Origin: CAVZBW01 sp963778465
Lineage (GTDB): Bacteria > Actinomycetota > Acidimicrobiia > Acidimicrobiales > RAAP-2
Direction of reading: 5' to 3'
Assembly: GCA_963778465.1 (NCBI GenBank)
Contig: CAVZUK010000002.1
Location: 248,001-312,000, forward strand
Length of the DNA stretch: 64,000 nt
Position 1 is the first letter of the stretch, and every line of letters begins with the position of its first letter. Made by a program: the position numbers and the translations under genes. This document shows positions 25,111-34,137 of this stretch, piece by piece. Below the pieces are notes generated by a model, which saw only the letters and a list, made by a program, of their open reading frames with translations, was not told the origin of the DNA and made no database searches.

Positions 25111-25153
25111 TTGGCGCCTCTCATTTGGCGTCGGTCATCCGGCGAAGCCCGGG

Positions 25154-26410
25154 TCAGACGGTGGCCGGGACCCGCTCGAAGCCCACCAGCCGGGCCAGGG
25201 TGCCGCCGAGGATGGCCTTGCGCTCGTCCTCGGGCACGTCGGCGAACTGCTCGGTGATCAGCCGCTTGCTGTGGCGGAAGGTGCCCTCGGCGTGCGGGTA
25301 GTCGTTGCCCCACATGATGGTGGTGGGCCCCGTCAAGTGCCGGGCCGCCAGCGCGATGGGGTCGTCCTGGAACGACACGTGGATCTGGCGGCGGATGTAC
25401 TCGCTCGGCTTGAGCGGGTGGGGCCAGCGGTCGTTGAGGCGGAAGAGCCGTGCCATGGCCGGCTGCTCGCTCGACGGGCGAGTGTCGTCCCAGTGGCCGA
25501 GCCACCAGTCGGCGTCCTGGCCGATGCCGGTCACCCAGGCCTTGTCCATCCCGCCCATGAGGGAGACCAGCCAGTGGGCGTTGAACTCGATCAACCCGAA
25601 GTGCAGGTCCGGGAACCGCTCGGGTACCCCGCCACCGACCAGTTGGCACAGGAGCTGGGAGGCGACGAAGGGGTGGCCCATGAACGCCTGGGTGAACATC
25701 CGCTCCGAGGCCAGCCGTCCGTCGATCGCCATGTTGGCCTGCATGGCCATGTCGGTGACCGACTTCATCGTCGAAGACTCCGGGTCGTCGACCTTCACCC
25801 CCCCGGTTGCGGTGTGGAAGAAGACGGGGGTTCCGTTGGCCTGGGCGGCGGCCCAGACGGGATCGAGGTTCCGCGAGTAGTACGGCTCGGGTGGGATGGC
25901 GGGGAGCAGGATGGCCCCCAGCCCGGCCCGTGCGATCCGCTCGATCTCGGCCACCGCGTCGTCGACGTCGGTGATGGGCACCGGGCAGGTCGGCCGGATC
26001 CGCTGCCTGTACGGCAGGAAGCGCTCGATGAGGTAGTCGTTGTAGACCCGGGCGTGGGCCATCGAGAGCTCATGGTCGTCGGAGTAGAGCCCGAACAACG
26101 AGAGGTTCGGATGCATCAGCGAGGCGTCGATCCCGTCGGAATCCATGTCGGCCAGGATCCCCTCGGGATCGCCGTCGGGGGGCGGGCCGTCGGTCTGGCG
26201 GTAACGAGAGATCGTCCAGCCCTCGAAGCCCGGCGTGTGCAGGCGCCGAAAGTACCGTGCGCCTCCCTCGACCATCGGCTCGATCTCGAAGTCCTCCTCC
26301 CACACCCCCCGCGGCCGCAGGTGCTCGGGGAGCCGGGTGACGAAGAGATCGGTCGGCTCCAGGATGTGCCCATCGGCGGAAACCACGAAATCGCGGGTCT
26401 CGGTCGTCAT
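25154..26410 (-). CDS. Amidohydrolase_2-family (decarboxylase-like) protein
   Basis: A 418-residue TIM-barrel metal hydrolase of the aminocarboxymuconate-semialdehyde decarboxylase type. VVSADGHILEPTDLF is the N-terminal metal segment (DGH in place of DxHxH), LMHPNLSLFGLYSDD and PVFFHTATGG follow, and IMWGNDYPHAEGTFRHSK is the C-terminal Asp/His motif of the family. Members decarboxylate or hydrate aromatic and ring-cleavage products. The ATG at 26410 has GAGGAGGGCGGAG upstream. It heads an operon with the VOC and SDR genes, a plausible three-step segment of a catabolic route. Confidence 0.88.
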   Translation of the reverse strand: MTTETRDFVVSADGHILEPTDLFVTRLPEHLRPRGVWEEDFEIEPMVEGGARYFRRLHTPGFEGWTISRYRQTDGPPPDGDPEGILADMDSDGIDASLMHPNLSLFGLYSDDHELSMAHARVYNDYLIERFLPYRQRIRPTCPVPITDVDDAVAEIERIARAGLGAILLPAIPPEPYYSRNLDPVWAAAQANGTPVFFHTATGGVKVDDPESSTMKSVTDMAMQANMAIDGRLASERMFTQAFMGHPFVASQLLCQLVGGGVPERFPDLHFGLIEFNAHWLVSLMGGMDKAWVTGIGQDADWWLGHWDDTRPSSEQPAMARLFRLNDRWPHPLKPSEYIRRQIHVSFQDDPIALAARHLTGPTTIMWGNDYPHAEGTFRHSKRLITEQFADVPEDERKAILGGTLARLVGFERVPATV

Positions 26411-26531
26411 CTCCGCCCTCCTCTGTCGAGCTCCCAGCTTGACCGGCGGCGAGGCTGACCGGCGAGCCGATCCCCCTCGCCCCGTCCCGCTCCATCCTGA
26501 CAAGTACTGACTCTGACCGATCAGCTCGCAC

Positions 26532-26555
26532 GGACTAGTACTGACTAGTTGGTCC
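26532..26555. promoter_or_regulatory. Interrupted dyad upstream of amidohydrolase operon
   Basis: GGACTAGTACTGACTAGTTG followed by GTCC contains two ACTAGT palindromes ten bases apart between outer GGAC/GTCC arms. It is about 120 bases upstream of the ATG at 26410. ACTAGT is also the centre of the operator at 2981. Candidate regulator site only. Confidence 0.35.
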
Positions 26556-26668
26556 AAAAAAAGACGCTAGTGGTCGTCCCGGTGCAGGTCAAGGGCACCA
26601 CAGGCGCCCAGGACCGCCCGCCCGAGCGGCCGAGACCTGGTGGCGCGGGACCTTCGGGTCGATCGCCT

Positions 26669-27508
26669 CTATCGGATCGGCTCGTCGCCCACCAGGCTGG
26701 TGCGGACCATCTCGCGGGGCGAGCCGAAGTCGTAGGGCTCGACCCGGTGCAGCAGGCCGCGGTTGTCCCAGATGACGGTGTCGCCGACCGACCAGTGGTG
26801 GCGGTACACGGATCCCGAGCCGGTCGCTCGCTCGAGCACGTCGTCCAGCAACGCCCGACCTGCGGGAAGTTCCATGCCGACCACCGCCGCCGCCGTGGCG
26901 CCGATCACGAGCGACCGGCGCCCGGAGCGGTGCCGCCAGACCAACGGGTGCCGGCGCGTCCCGGGGTCCGGCGGGTCGCCCTGTTCCGGGGGTGGTGCAC
27001 CGGTCGTCAGCCGCTGGGTGGCGGCCACCGAATGCAGCACGTGCAGCCTCCCGCAACGCTCCTGTTCTTCCGGCGTCAGGGCGTCGAAGGCCCTGTAGGT
27101 GCTCGCGAACTCGGTCTCGCCCCCCTGTTCGGCCAGGGCCACCGCCGAGAGGATGGTCGCCGCCTGAGGGTTGCTTCCTTCGGGCAGCGTGCAGCCATCC
27201 ATGTGCCAGTGGAAGGTCCCCCTGAGGTACTCCGCCTTGGCGCTCTTGGTCTTGTCGAGGGTCACCAGCATGGTGCCGGGCACGCTCTTCTGTCCGACCG
27301 AGAAGTCGACCTCCCCCAACCGCTTGGCCATGGCCACTTGCGTCTCCGGTTCCAGACTCAACTTGGGGAACACCAGCACGCCGTGCTTCTTCAGCGCCGC
27401 CAGGACGGCACCGGGCAGCGCCTGGTCGTCGAGAAGGCGCTCGGCGTCGACGCCCTGCATCTCGGCCCCGACGTGTTCGCTCAGCTTGATCACGGCCAAG
27501 CCGCTCAT
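26669..27508 (-). CDS. TauD/TfdA-family 2-oxoglutarate-dependent dioxygenase
   Basis: A 279-residue Fe(II)/2-oxoglutarate oxygenase. The iron triad is visible as HMD in GTFHWHMDGCTLPEG and the distal His in WDNRGLLHRVEPYD; VLVFPKLSLEPETQVAMAKR near the N-terminus matches the family start. The centre (residues about 170-200) is rich in Pro, Arg and Gly and poorly conserved. Substrates in the family range from taurine to phenoxyacids and carnitine precursors, so none is assigned. It is divergent from the SDR at 27633 with a perfect palindrome between them. Confidence 0.85.
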   Translation of the reverse strand: MSGLAVIKLSEHVGAEMQGVDAERLLDDQALPGAVLAALKKHGVLVFPKLSLEPETQVAMAKRLGEVDFSVGQKSVPGTMLVTLDKTKSAKAEYLRGTFHWHMDGCTLPEGSNPQAATILSAVALAEQGGETEFASTYRAFDALTPEEQERCGRLHVLHSVAATQRLTTGAPPPEQGDPPDPGTRRHPLVWRHRSGRRSLVIGATAAAVVGMELPAGRALLDDVLERATGSGSVYRHHWSVGDTVIWDNRGLLHRVEPYDFGSPREMVRTSLVGDEPIR

Positions 27509-27565
27509 GCCGATGGAGCCTCCCTGCAGTGGGTGATCGGGTTGTTGCCGACGGGGACCGCCCGT

Positions 27566-27593
27566 AGCCTAGACCGACCGGTCGGTCTAGGCT
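27566..27593. promoter_or_regulatory. Perfect 28-bp palindrome, likely TetR operator
   Basis: Fourteen consecutive base pairs match on each side of the centre between 27579 and 27580; the core reads ACCGACCGGTCGGT and the outer arms AGCCTAG/CTAGGCT. It lies 58 bases from the TauD-type start and 40 from the SDR start. The TetR gene ending at 28402, just past the SDR, is the obvious candidate binder. Confidence 0.7.
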
Positions 27594-27632
27594 GAGCGCC
27601 GTGCCGGGACGTCGACGGGGATACCTGCTGGC

Positions 27633-28382
27633 GTGAACGGCGAGCGGCGGGTGGTCGCCATTCTCGGGGCTGGCGGATCGCTTGGGGGAGCCATCACGCG
27701 CAAACTGGCCGGCGAATCACTTGCCGGCCTGGTGGTGAGCGATCTCAGCATGGCGGCGATCGAGACCTCGGTGGCCGGGGTGCAGGAGGGTGGACCCCCC
27801 GTCGAGGTCGTGACGGCCGATGTCACCGAACGCGAGCAGGTGGACGCCGTCGTCGCTCGGGCCATTGGACGATTTGGGCGGCTGGACGTCTTCATCAGCA
27901 ACGCCGGCATCCCACCCGCCAACGGACGCATCCACAACCTGACCGACGACGACTGGGAGCGCGCCTTCCGGGTCAACGTGATGGGTCACGTCCACGCCAT
28001 CCAGGCCGCCGTGCCCGTGATGCGCGGCCAGGAGGGGGGCGGTGCCCTGGTGCTGACCGCGTCGGTGGCCGGGCTGACGGCGTGGGCCTATGCGGCCCCG
28101 TACTGCGCGACCAAGGCGGCGGTGATCGAGTTGGCCAAGGTGGCGGCCGTCGAGTACGCACGCGACAACATCCGCGTGAATTGTGTCTGCCCGGGCACGT
28201 TCGTCTCCGCCATGCACGCCGAGCTGCCGCCGTCCGCTATCGAGGACATCGCCGAGCGCCATCCGCTGGGGCTGGGCTCGCCCGACGACCTCGTCGGGGC
28301 CTACTCCTACCTGGCGAGCGACGCCGCCCGCTGGACCACCGGGTCGGCGTTGATCGTGGACGGGGGCTACTCCGCTCCCTGA
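27633..28382 (+). CDS. SDR-family oxidoreductase
   Basis: A 249-residue classical short-chain dehydrogenase. VVAILGAGGSLGGAITRKLA is the dinucleotide-binding turn (GxxxSxG form), DVFISNAGIPPANG the NAG motif, and YCATKAAVIELAKVAAVEYA the Tyr/Lys pair. The C-terminal ALIVDGGYSAP is the usual end. The second-strand Asp (VVSDLSM) suggests NAD(H). The GTG at 27633 follows the palindromic operator by 40 bases. It converges with the TetR gene. Confidence 0.88.
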   Translation: MNGERRVVAILGAGGSLGGAITRKLAGESLAGLVVSDLSMAAIETSVAGVQEGGPPVEVVTADVTEREQVDAVVARAIGRFGRLDVFISNAGIPPANGRIHNLTDDDWERAFRVNVMGHVHAIQAAVPVMRGQEGGGALVLTASVAGLTAWAYAAPYCATKAAVIELAKVAAVEYARDNIRVNCVCPGTFVSAMHAELPPSAIEDIAERHPLGLGSPDDLVGAYSYLASDAARWTTGSALIVDGGYSAP

Positions 28383-28401
28383 GCAGGGCCGTGCCGGTGC
28401 C

Positions 28402-29082
28402 TCAGGAGGCGCCGGCCACCTGGGCCGGGTGACCGTCGAGCGGCGGGACCATCTCGGAGGCCGGGTTGGCGACGCCCCACACGAAGATCTCGGCGAAGAC
28501 CGCGGCCACCTCCTTGGCCGACAGGCGGCCCTTGTCCTTCAGCCAGAGGTACGTGTAGTTGTGCATGCCCAGCCAGGCCCGGGCCGACACCCTCGGATCG
28601 AGCGCCCGGAACTGCCCGGATGCCGCACCCGCCTCGAAGACTGCCTCGACTCGCCCCTCGTACTGCCGCCGGCGGCGGCGGAATTGCTTCGCGTTCTCGC
28701 CCGTCAACGCGTGGAACTCGTGGAGGAACACCCACACGTGGTCGGGATAGCGCATGATCACGGCGACGAGCTCCTGGCCCAGCATGGCCAGCTGCTCGGC
28801 GGGCGAGCCGCCGGCCAGGGCAACCCGGTCGGCCCCCATCATGACCTCGTCCATCACCCGGTCGTGGATGGCGGCCAGGAGATGCTCCTTGGAGCCGATG
28901 TAGTAGTAGAGGGCACCCTTGCCGAGCTGGTTGGCCTCGCAGAGCTCCACGGTGCTGGTGGCGTGGTATCCACGTTTCGCGAAGACTCTGGCCGACAAGT
29001 CGATGATGCCGTTTCGTCGCTCGTGCCACTTGGCGCTCCGCCGCGAGTCGTCCTTTGCTTTGACGGCCTTACCGTTGGGCAT
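28402..29082 (-). CDS. TetR/AcrR family regulator
   Basis: A 226-residue repressor with a basic N-terminal tail before the helix-turn-helix: GIIDLSARVFAKRGYHATST, VELCEANQLGKGALYYYIGS and KEHLLAAIHDRVM. The C-terminal domain of the larger KstR2/AcrR-like type includes HVWVFLHEFHALTGEN and ARAWLGMHNYTYLWLK. It sits after the acyl-CoA dehydrogenase gene on the same strand and converges with the SDR. Boxes containing GACCGGTC occur in both neighbouring divergent promoters (27566-27593 and 30366-30373), so it may control genes on both sides. Confidence 0.88.
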   Translation of the reverse strand: MPNGKAVKAKDDSRRSAKWHERRNGIIDLSARVFAKRGYHATSTVELCEANQLGKGALYYYIGSKEHLLAAIHDRVMDEVMMGADRVALAGGSPAEQLAMLGQELVAVIMRYPDHVWVFLHEFHALTGENAKQFRRRRRQYEGRVEAVFEAGAASGQFRALDPRVSARAWLGMHNYTYLWLKDKGRLSAKEVAAVFAEIFVWGVANPASEMVPPLDGHPAQVAGAS

Positions 29083-29199
29083 CTCTCGCCTTGTCTCGCG
29101 CCGGTCGCGGACTCCCGCACTGCTGTCCGCCCGATGCTACCGGCGGCCACCGAACGCCCACGGCATGTGTTGGCGACATCTTTTGGGTGCGGGCGGCCA

Positions 29200-30348
29200 T
29201 CAGCACCCCAGCGCCCGGGCGATCACCATGTGCTGGATCTCGTTCGTTCCTTCCCCGATCTCGAGGACCTTGGCGTCGCAGTAGAACCGGGCCACGGGGG
29301 AATCGAGCATGTAGCCGAGGCCGCCGTGGATCTGGACCGCCTCGGACGCGGCGGCGGTGGCCACGCGGCTGGCCTTCAACTTCGCCATCGCCGCCTCTTT
29401 CGAGAAGGGCTGACCGCTGTCGCGAAGTGAGGCGGCGCGATAGGTGAGCCATCGGGCCGCCTCGAGCTCGGTGGCGATGTCCGCGAGCTTGAATTGCACC
29501 GCCTGGAACTGTGCGATGGGCTTGCCGAACTGGCGTCGCTCGCGGGCGTAGTCGCGGGCCAGGTCGAGCACCGCCTGGGTCAGGCTGAGCGCGAGGGCGG
29601 CGACGGAGATCCGGCCGACCTCGAGGGTCGCGAGGAATTGGCTCATCCCGAGCTCGGGATCGCCAACGAGATGATCGTCGCCCACCCAGACGTCGTCGAA
29701 GAAGAGCTCACGAGTGTCCAGGGCGCGCCACCCGATGCCTCGCAGCTTGGGTCCCATCGTGAAGCCCGGCGTGCCCCGCTCGACCACGAAGGCCCCGAAT
29801 CGCGAGGGCTGGCCGCCGGCCGGCGTCGTCCGGGCCAAGAGGGTGACGCCGAGGGACATGTCGGTTCCGGCATTCGAGATGAACGTCTTGTGGCCGTTGA
29901 TCAGCCAGCCGCCGTCCCGCCGCTCGGCTCGCGTGCGGATCCCCCGGGCGTCGGAGCCCGCTTCGGGCTCGGTCAGCCCGAAGGCGCCCAGGGCTCGCCC
30001 CTCGGCCAGAGGGCGCAGCCAGCGCTGGCGTTGACCGTCGTCGCCGAAGAGCAGGAGCGGCAGCGAACCGATGGTGACGTGCGCCTGCCAGGCGGCCGCC
30101 ACCGATTGGTCGGCCACGCCGATCTGCTCCATGGCGGCCACGAACCCCACCGTCGACATGCCGAGGCCGCCCCATGCTTCGGGCACCAGGATGCCCAGCA
30201 ACCCCAGCTCACCCATCTCGCGTAGGAGGTCGGTCGGGCACTCGCCCCGCTCCCAGGCTGCCGGCGCCCGGTGGACGATCTCCTTGGTAGCGAACTGGCG
30301 GCAGAGGTCGGCCAGCGCCTGCTCGCTCTCACTGAGAGAAAAGTCCAC
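29200..30348 (-). CDS. Acyl-CoA dehydrogenase
   Basis: A 382-residue FAD-dependent dehydrogenase. ALGAFGLTEPEAGSDARGIR and WLINGHKTFISNAGTDM are the substrate and FAD segments, GLGYMLDSPVARFYCDAK the conserved C-terminal helix, and IGEGTNEIQHMVIARALG carries the expected catalytic Glu. The GTG at 30348 (VDFSLSESEQALADLCRQ) starts at a family-typical position. It is divergent from the Rieske gene at 30451, with a GACCGGTC box between them, and is followed by TetR after 117 bases. Confidence 0.9.
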   Translation of the reverse strand: MDFSLSESEQALADLCRQFATKEIVHRAPAAWERGECPTDLLREMGELGLLGILVPEAWGGLGMSTVGFVAAMEQIGVADQSVAAAWQAHVTIGSLPLLLFGDDGQRQRWLRPLAEGRALGAFGLTEPEAGSDARGIRTRAERRDGGWLINGHKTFISNAGTDMSLGVTLLARTTPAGGQPSRFGAFVVERGTPGFTMGPKLRGIGWRALDTRELFFDDVWVGDDHLVGDPELGMSQFLATLEVGRISVAALALSLTQAVLDLARDYARERRQFGKPIAQFQAVQFKLADIATELEAARWLTYRAASLRDSGQPFSKEAAMAKLKASRVATAAASEAVQIHGGLGYMLDSPVARFYCDAKVLEIGEGTNEIQHMVIARALGC

Positions 30349-30365
30349 GTCGGGATATGCTACGC

Positions 30366-30373
30366 GACCGGTC
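30366..30373. promoter_or_regulatory. GACCGGTC box in acyl-CoA dehydrogenase/Rieske promoter
   Basis: The 8-base palindrome GACCGGTC, in the context CGCGACCGGTCAGTAC, repeats the core of the 28-bp operator at 27566-27593. It lies between the divergent starts at 30348 and 30451. Confidence 0.4.
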
Positions 30374-30450
30374 AGTACAACGCGAGGCGCCCGGCCGGCG
30401 TTCGAGGTACCGTCCTCGGCGCGTCGCAGCGATCAGGAGGTGCGTCGAGG

Positions 30451-31827
30451 GTGACCACGACCGAAGTTCCCCCCGCGAAGGTCGGTCTCCGGGTGCCCGA
30501 GCGCTGGCGACTCGGTCCCGCCTTCGTGCCGAAGGGTCGGTACACCGATCCGGAGTTCCTCCAGCTCGAGCTCGACCGGCTGTTCCCGAGGACGTGGCTC
30601 AACGCCTGTCGCTTCGACGAGGTCGAGCGGGTCGGCGACTACGTCGAGTTGGAGATCGGCGACCAGTCGATCGTCGTCGTGCGCACCGAGGAGGGCCTGC
30701 GGGCCTACTACAACGCCTGTCGTCACCGCGGCACACGGTTGGTCAAGGGCGCAGGCCGCATCGGCGAGTTTCGCTGCCCCTTCCATTCGTGGCGCTGGAA
30801 CCTGGACGGCTCCCTCAAGTACCAGGCCGACGAGGAAAACTTCGACCCCCGGCCGCCGGAGGAGCTCTGCCTGCCCGAATTGCGGATCGACACCTGGGGC
30901 GGCTGGGTCTTCGTCAACATGGACCCGGGCGCAGAGGCGTTGCTCGACTACCTCGATCCGCTGCCGGCGAGGCTCGATGGGTACAAGCTCGAGCACATGC
31001 GGGTCGCCTGGTACAAGTCGGTGGTCGTCAAGGCCAACTGGAAGACGGCCCTCGATGCCTTCAACGAGAGCTGGCACGTGCCCGGCACCCACCCGCAGCT
31101 CCTGCGCCCCGACAAGCGGCCCACGCCCCCCACCATCGCCGAGTGCGAGAACTACGGCGGGCGGACCTTCAACGAGCTGTTCCGCTATCACTCCCGGCAC
31201 GCCGACATCTTCCGCTACGGCCCGGATGCCGACTCGACCAAGTTGCGGCCCGAGTACGGGGTCGACCCCAAGTCGGTCTACGACAACGTCGTCTACAACT
31301 TGCGTGAGCTGCGCAGCCTGTACCTGCCGACCGATCTCGGCGCCGCCGCCGAGCTGTTGACCATGCCCGAGGCCTGGAGCCCCCAGGGAAACGCCATCTA
31401 CCGCGAGTTGCGCAAGAAGCACGCTCGAGCGGCCGGAGTGGACTACCCGGAGCTCTCCGAGGCGCAGCTCAAGGCGGGCATGTACGACTGGCACGTCTTA
31501 CCGAACACGGTCTTTCTCGTCGACTTCGGCTCGGCCCTGGCCTACCGCACCCGCCCCCACCCCAAGGACCCCGACCAGTGCATCTTCGACGTCCAGGGCC
31601 TCTGGTTGCCGTCGGCCGAGGGCATCGACACGGCCCGCCCGGAGTTTTACGACGACTGGCGCCAGGCGTCGCTCGGCGCCATCCTCGAGCAGGACTTCTC
31701 GAACATGTCGGAGGTCCAGGTCGGCCTCCATTCGGCTGGGTTCGATGGCTACCACCTCAATCGGGCCCAGGAGATGACGATCTGGAACTATCACCGAGCC
31801 ATCGACGAATTCCTCTTCTCCTCATGA
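30451..31827 (+). CDS. Rieske non-heme iron oxygenase, alpha subunit
   Basis: A 458-residue ring-hydroxylating oxygenase. Rieske ligands are C90-x-H92 (NACRHRGTRL) and C109-x2-H112 (FRCPFHSWRWNLDG). The catalytic domain has ALDAFNESWHVPGTHPQ, carrying the iron His pair. AGGAGGT is ten bases before the GTG at 30451. It is longer and divergent from the oxygenase at 15112, indicating a different substrate. Electron donor genes are not adjacent. It converges, after a short remnant, with the alpha/beta hydrolase gene. Confidence 0.9.
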   Translation: MTTTEVPPAKVGLRVPERWRLGPAFVPKGRYTDPEFLQLELDRLFPRTWLNACRFDEVERVGDYVELEIGDQSIVVVRTEEGLRAYYNACRHRGTRLVKGAGRIGEFRCPFHSWRWNLDGSLKYQADEENFDPRPPEELCLPELRIDTWGGWVFVNMDPGAEALLDYLDPLPARLDGYKLEHMRVAWYKSVVVKANWKTALDAFNESWHVPGTHPQLLRPDKRPTPPTIAECENYGGRTFNELFRYHSRHADIFRYGPDADSTKLRPEYGVDPKSVYDNVVYNLRELRSLYLPTDLGAAAELLTMPEAWSPQGNAIYRELRKKHARAAGVDYPELSEAQLKAGMYDWHVLPNTVFLVDFGSALAYRTRPHPKDPDQCIFDVQGLWLPSAEGIDTARPEFYDDWRQASLGAILEQDFSNMSEVQVGLHSAGFDGYHLNRAQEMTIWNYHRAIDEFLFSS

Positions 31828-31859
31828 GCGACGTCGAGTTCCGCCAGCAGCCGAACTGA
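31824..31859 (+). other. Eleven-codon overlapping ORF, possible stub of a lost gene
   Basis: ATG at 31824 overlaps the Rieske stop in the coupled ATGA form, giving MSDVEFRQQPN then a stop. The arrangement resembles the Rieske/small-gene coupling at 16383, so this may be the start of a deleted partner gene. Equally it may be chance. Confidence 0.25.
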
Positions 31860-31928
31860 TCGGCGGCGCTTTCATCCCGGGCACTCGCGGCAGGCCGGCC
31901 GGAGGAGAGATTCTGGACTTTAGCTACG

Positions 31929-33521
31929 TCAGCCGCCGATGCTCGATTGCGCAGCAACCTTGTCGAGAACCTTGGCGTCTGGCGCTAGCAGGTAGCCCTT
32001 CGAGACTTCTGAGACGACCGCGGCATCCCACTTCTTTACGAAGTCCTGGTGGGTCGGATAGAGCCGGGCGAGCTTCGCCGCACTGAACGGGATGGTCGTC
32101 CCGAAGAGCTTGCAGAATCCACCACCTGCGCTGGACGTGTCGCCAGTTCCATTCACGACCGCTATAGGGGCTGCGACCTGTGGGGTTCGAATCCCGCCCT
32201 CGGCCTCGCCGAGGCTGTTCGTCACGTACTTGCCTGGACCGGCCACGTCGAGGCGCGGGGACTGCGGAGGAGGGTTCCCGGTCTCGACCCAGTTGTTGAG
32301 AGCGACTACCGCCGCCCGGAGCGGGTAGGTATGCGCTCCAGCGTTGATCGGGACGGGGCAACTGATCGCTCCATTGTCAAAGGACGAGACCGGGTCGATC
32401 ATCGTGTCGAATGTCTTCACGTCTGCTGCGCCATTACCTGAATCGGCCATTGACTCGACAAGACCGTAAGTATCGTAATGCGCGGTTCCGGCTACCTCCC
32501 ACTCGCGGATGTACTTTGTCGGAGGTTGTCGAGCATCAACGTAACCGAGGACCGCCACGTCCGCTTCCGTCTCGAACATCATGACCGGGACAGTCAGGTC
32601 GGTGCGGATGAGCACCGTCGCGGGCGGGTTGATCGCAGGCTGGGGGCCCTGGGAGAGCGCAGCGCCCGAGGCAAACCGGCTGTAGACGAAGTAGCCGTCG
32701 TAGACACCTCGTGATCGGGGTTGCAGGGCGTCGATGTAGGTGACGAGCCGAGTCGCGGACTGCGACTCGCCAAGAGCGAGAATCCGCTTGGGCTTGAGGC
32801 CACGGAGCACGATCGACGCATCACGGCGCACCGCAGCTCCGCCCTGCTCAAAAATGCTGTAGGAGTAGCTGTCGCCCGGGTGCTCGAGCGAACCATAGCG
32901 GGCCGGATCAGCCCCTTTGATCCCTCCGGCTTGACCGGCGCTCGCGCCGAGGGTGCCGGATGCGCCCACAATGCCCGCTGCTTGGGCGCTGATTCCGACA
33001 TAGACCATGCCACTACGGATCATCTGTACGTGGTCGGTCAACCAGGCGGCCGCCGCGTCCACGCCGCCGCTCACGTTCAGCCATTCGACAATGACGGTCC
33101 CGTCGAAGTGCTGAGGATTGATGGGCCTGTACACCACCATCCGCGTCCTATACGGCGCGGAGCTCGCCGCTTTGACCGTCCAACGACCACTCGAGATCAA
33201 TGGACTTGCCGTGGTGTACGCCGAGGCGGTGCCGGAGAGAAAGTACTCGTTCTGCTCGTAGCCCACAGTGCTCAGATCGAAGGTCGTAGTGCCCTCCAGA
33301 TTGATTCCGGTTCCTCCGGTCACGGGCCCACTGACTGTCGCTTCCGGAACGCTGGCTGGCACTGATGTGACGGCAGCGGCCCCCGCGGCCGGCGAACCGG
33401 AAGTCGCAAGGGACAGGCTCATCGTCATTGCGATGAGCACGAAGAGCGCCATTCCAGACGGCGCTGCCTTTCGCCGGATACGCGTGCTGGCCAGCCTGAA
33501 GTTTGTTCCGAAACGGCCCAC
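31929..33521 (-). CDS. Secreted alpha/beta hydrolase-domain protein
   Basis: A 530-residue exported hydrolase. After a basic stretch, MALFVLIAMTMSLSLATSGS (residues 24-43) forms the hydrophobic signal segment, with cleavage likely near AAGAAA. The nucleophile elbow is GESQS with Ser253 (RILALGESQSATRL). WEVAGTAHYDTYG near residue 345 carries the probable catalytic His, matching the large alpha/beta hydrolase-domain family of actinobacterial exported proteins. Substrate unknown, perhaps an ester or lactone taken up afterwards. The GTG at 33521 is preceded by GGGGGTG. Base composition looks slightly less GC-rich than the operons at 36-40 kb. Confidence 0.8.
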   Translation of the reverse strand: MGRFGTNFRLASTRIRRKAAPSGMALFVLIAMTMSLSLATSGSPAAGAAAVTSVPASVPEATVSGPVTGGTGINLEGTTTFDLSTVGYEQNEYFLSGTASAYTTASPLISSGRWTVKAASSAPYRTRMVVYRPINPQHFDGTVIVEWLNVSGGVDAAAAWLTDHVQMIRSGMVYVGISAQAAGIVGASGTLGASAGQAGGIKGADPARYGSLEHPGDSYSYSIFEQGGAAVRRDASIVLRGLKPKRILALGESQSATRLVTYIDALQPRSRGVYDGYFVYSRFASGAALSQGPQPAINPPATVLIRTDLTVPVMMFETEADVAVLGYVDARQPPTKYIREWEVAGTAHYDTYGLVESMADSGNGAADVKTFDTMIDPVSSFDNGAISCPVPINAGAHTYPLRAAVVALNNWVETGNPPPQSPRLDVAGPGKYVTNSLGEAEGGIRTPQVAAPIAVVNGTGDTSSAGGGFCKLFGTTIPFSAAKLARLYPTHQDFVKKWDAAVVSEVSKGYLLAPDAKVLDKVAAQSSIGG

Positions 33522-33621
33522 TCAGCACCCCCGAACGCGCCCCCTGGCGCTGACAGAGTGTGCCAGTCATGGCGTAATCTGTCAACGCCGAGGCGGGCCA
33601 GGACCCGGGCAGTTCCCGACG

Positions 33622-34116
33622 TCAGGCCTGTTGCGTGAACCAGCCGGACAGGAGCTCCTGCGGTGCGGATCCTCCATCGATGACGTGGTTGGTCCGGCTG
33701 CTCACCCGCCAGCCGCTCGCTGTTCGGCTGAACTCCCAGTAATTGGCCGACACGCGCCACACCTCGTAGCCGGTATCGGTGTGGAGGTACACGCGCGAGT
33801 AACCGACCGCTCGCGCGCGATCGCCGTCGATCTCCACAAGAGGAAAGGCCGGGATATGAGCCGAACCCTGACGGATCAGGGCCTGGTGGCCTTCGCTGTT
33901 GACCATCTCTTCGATCGCAGCGGGGCCGATCAGGTGTGACATATCAGACTTCAGAACGGCATCATCAGAGAAGAGTGCAGCGGCGGCCTCGGCTTGACCG
34001 GTGTCCACGGCCGGGCCCCAGCTGTTGATGAGGCGGTGGATGGCGAGCTGGTCTTCAAGCCGGGTCACGCGTGCCTCTAACGCGGTCACGACCTCGCGCA
34101 GCTCCGCATCCTCCAC
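33622..34116 (-). CDS. SnoaL-like / NTF2-fold protein with N-terminal coiled segment
   Basis: A 164-residue protein. LREVVTALEARVTRLEDQLA (residues 6-25) is a short heptad-like helix, followed by IHRLINSWGPAVDTGQAEAA, LFSDDAVLKSDMSHLIGPAA and the beta-sheet WRVSANYWEFSRTASGWRVS of the NTF2 fold. Such proteins appear as dehydratases, cyclases or partners of hydroxysteroid and aromatic pathways. It starts with GTG, 21 bases after the DinB-like gene on the same strand; the secreted hydrolase follows after 100 bases, so all three may form one transcript. Confidence 0.75.
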   Translation of the reverse strand: MEDAELREVVTALEARVTRLEDQLAIHRLINSWGPAVDTGQAEAAAALFSDDAVLKSDMSHLIGPAAIEEMVNSEGHQALIRQGSAHIPAFPLVEIDGDRARAVGYSRVYLHTDTGYEVWRVSANYWEFSRTASGWRVSSRTNHVIDGGSAPQELLSGWFTQQA

Positions 34117-34137
34117 GACTAACCCGTTCTCAACGCC

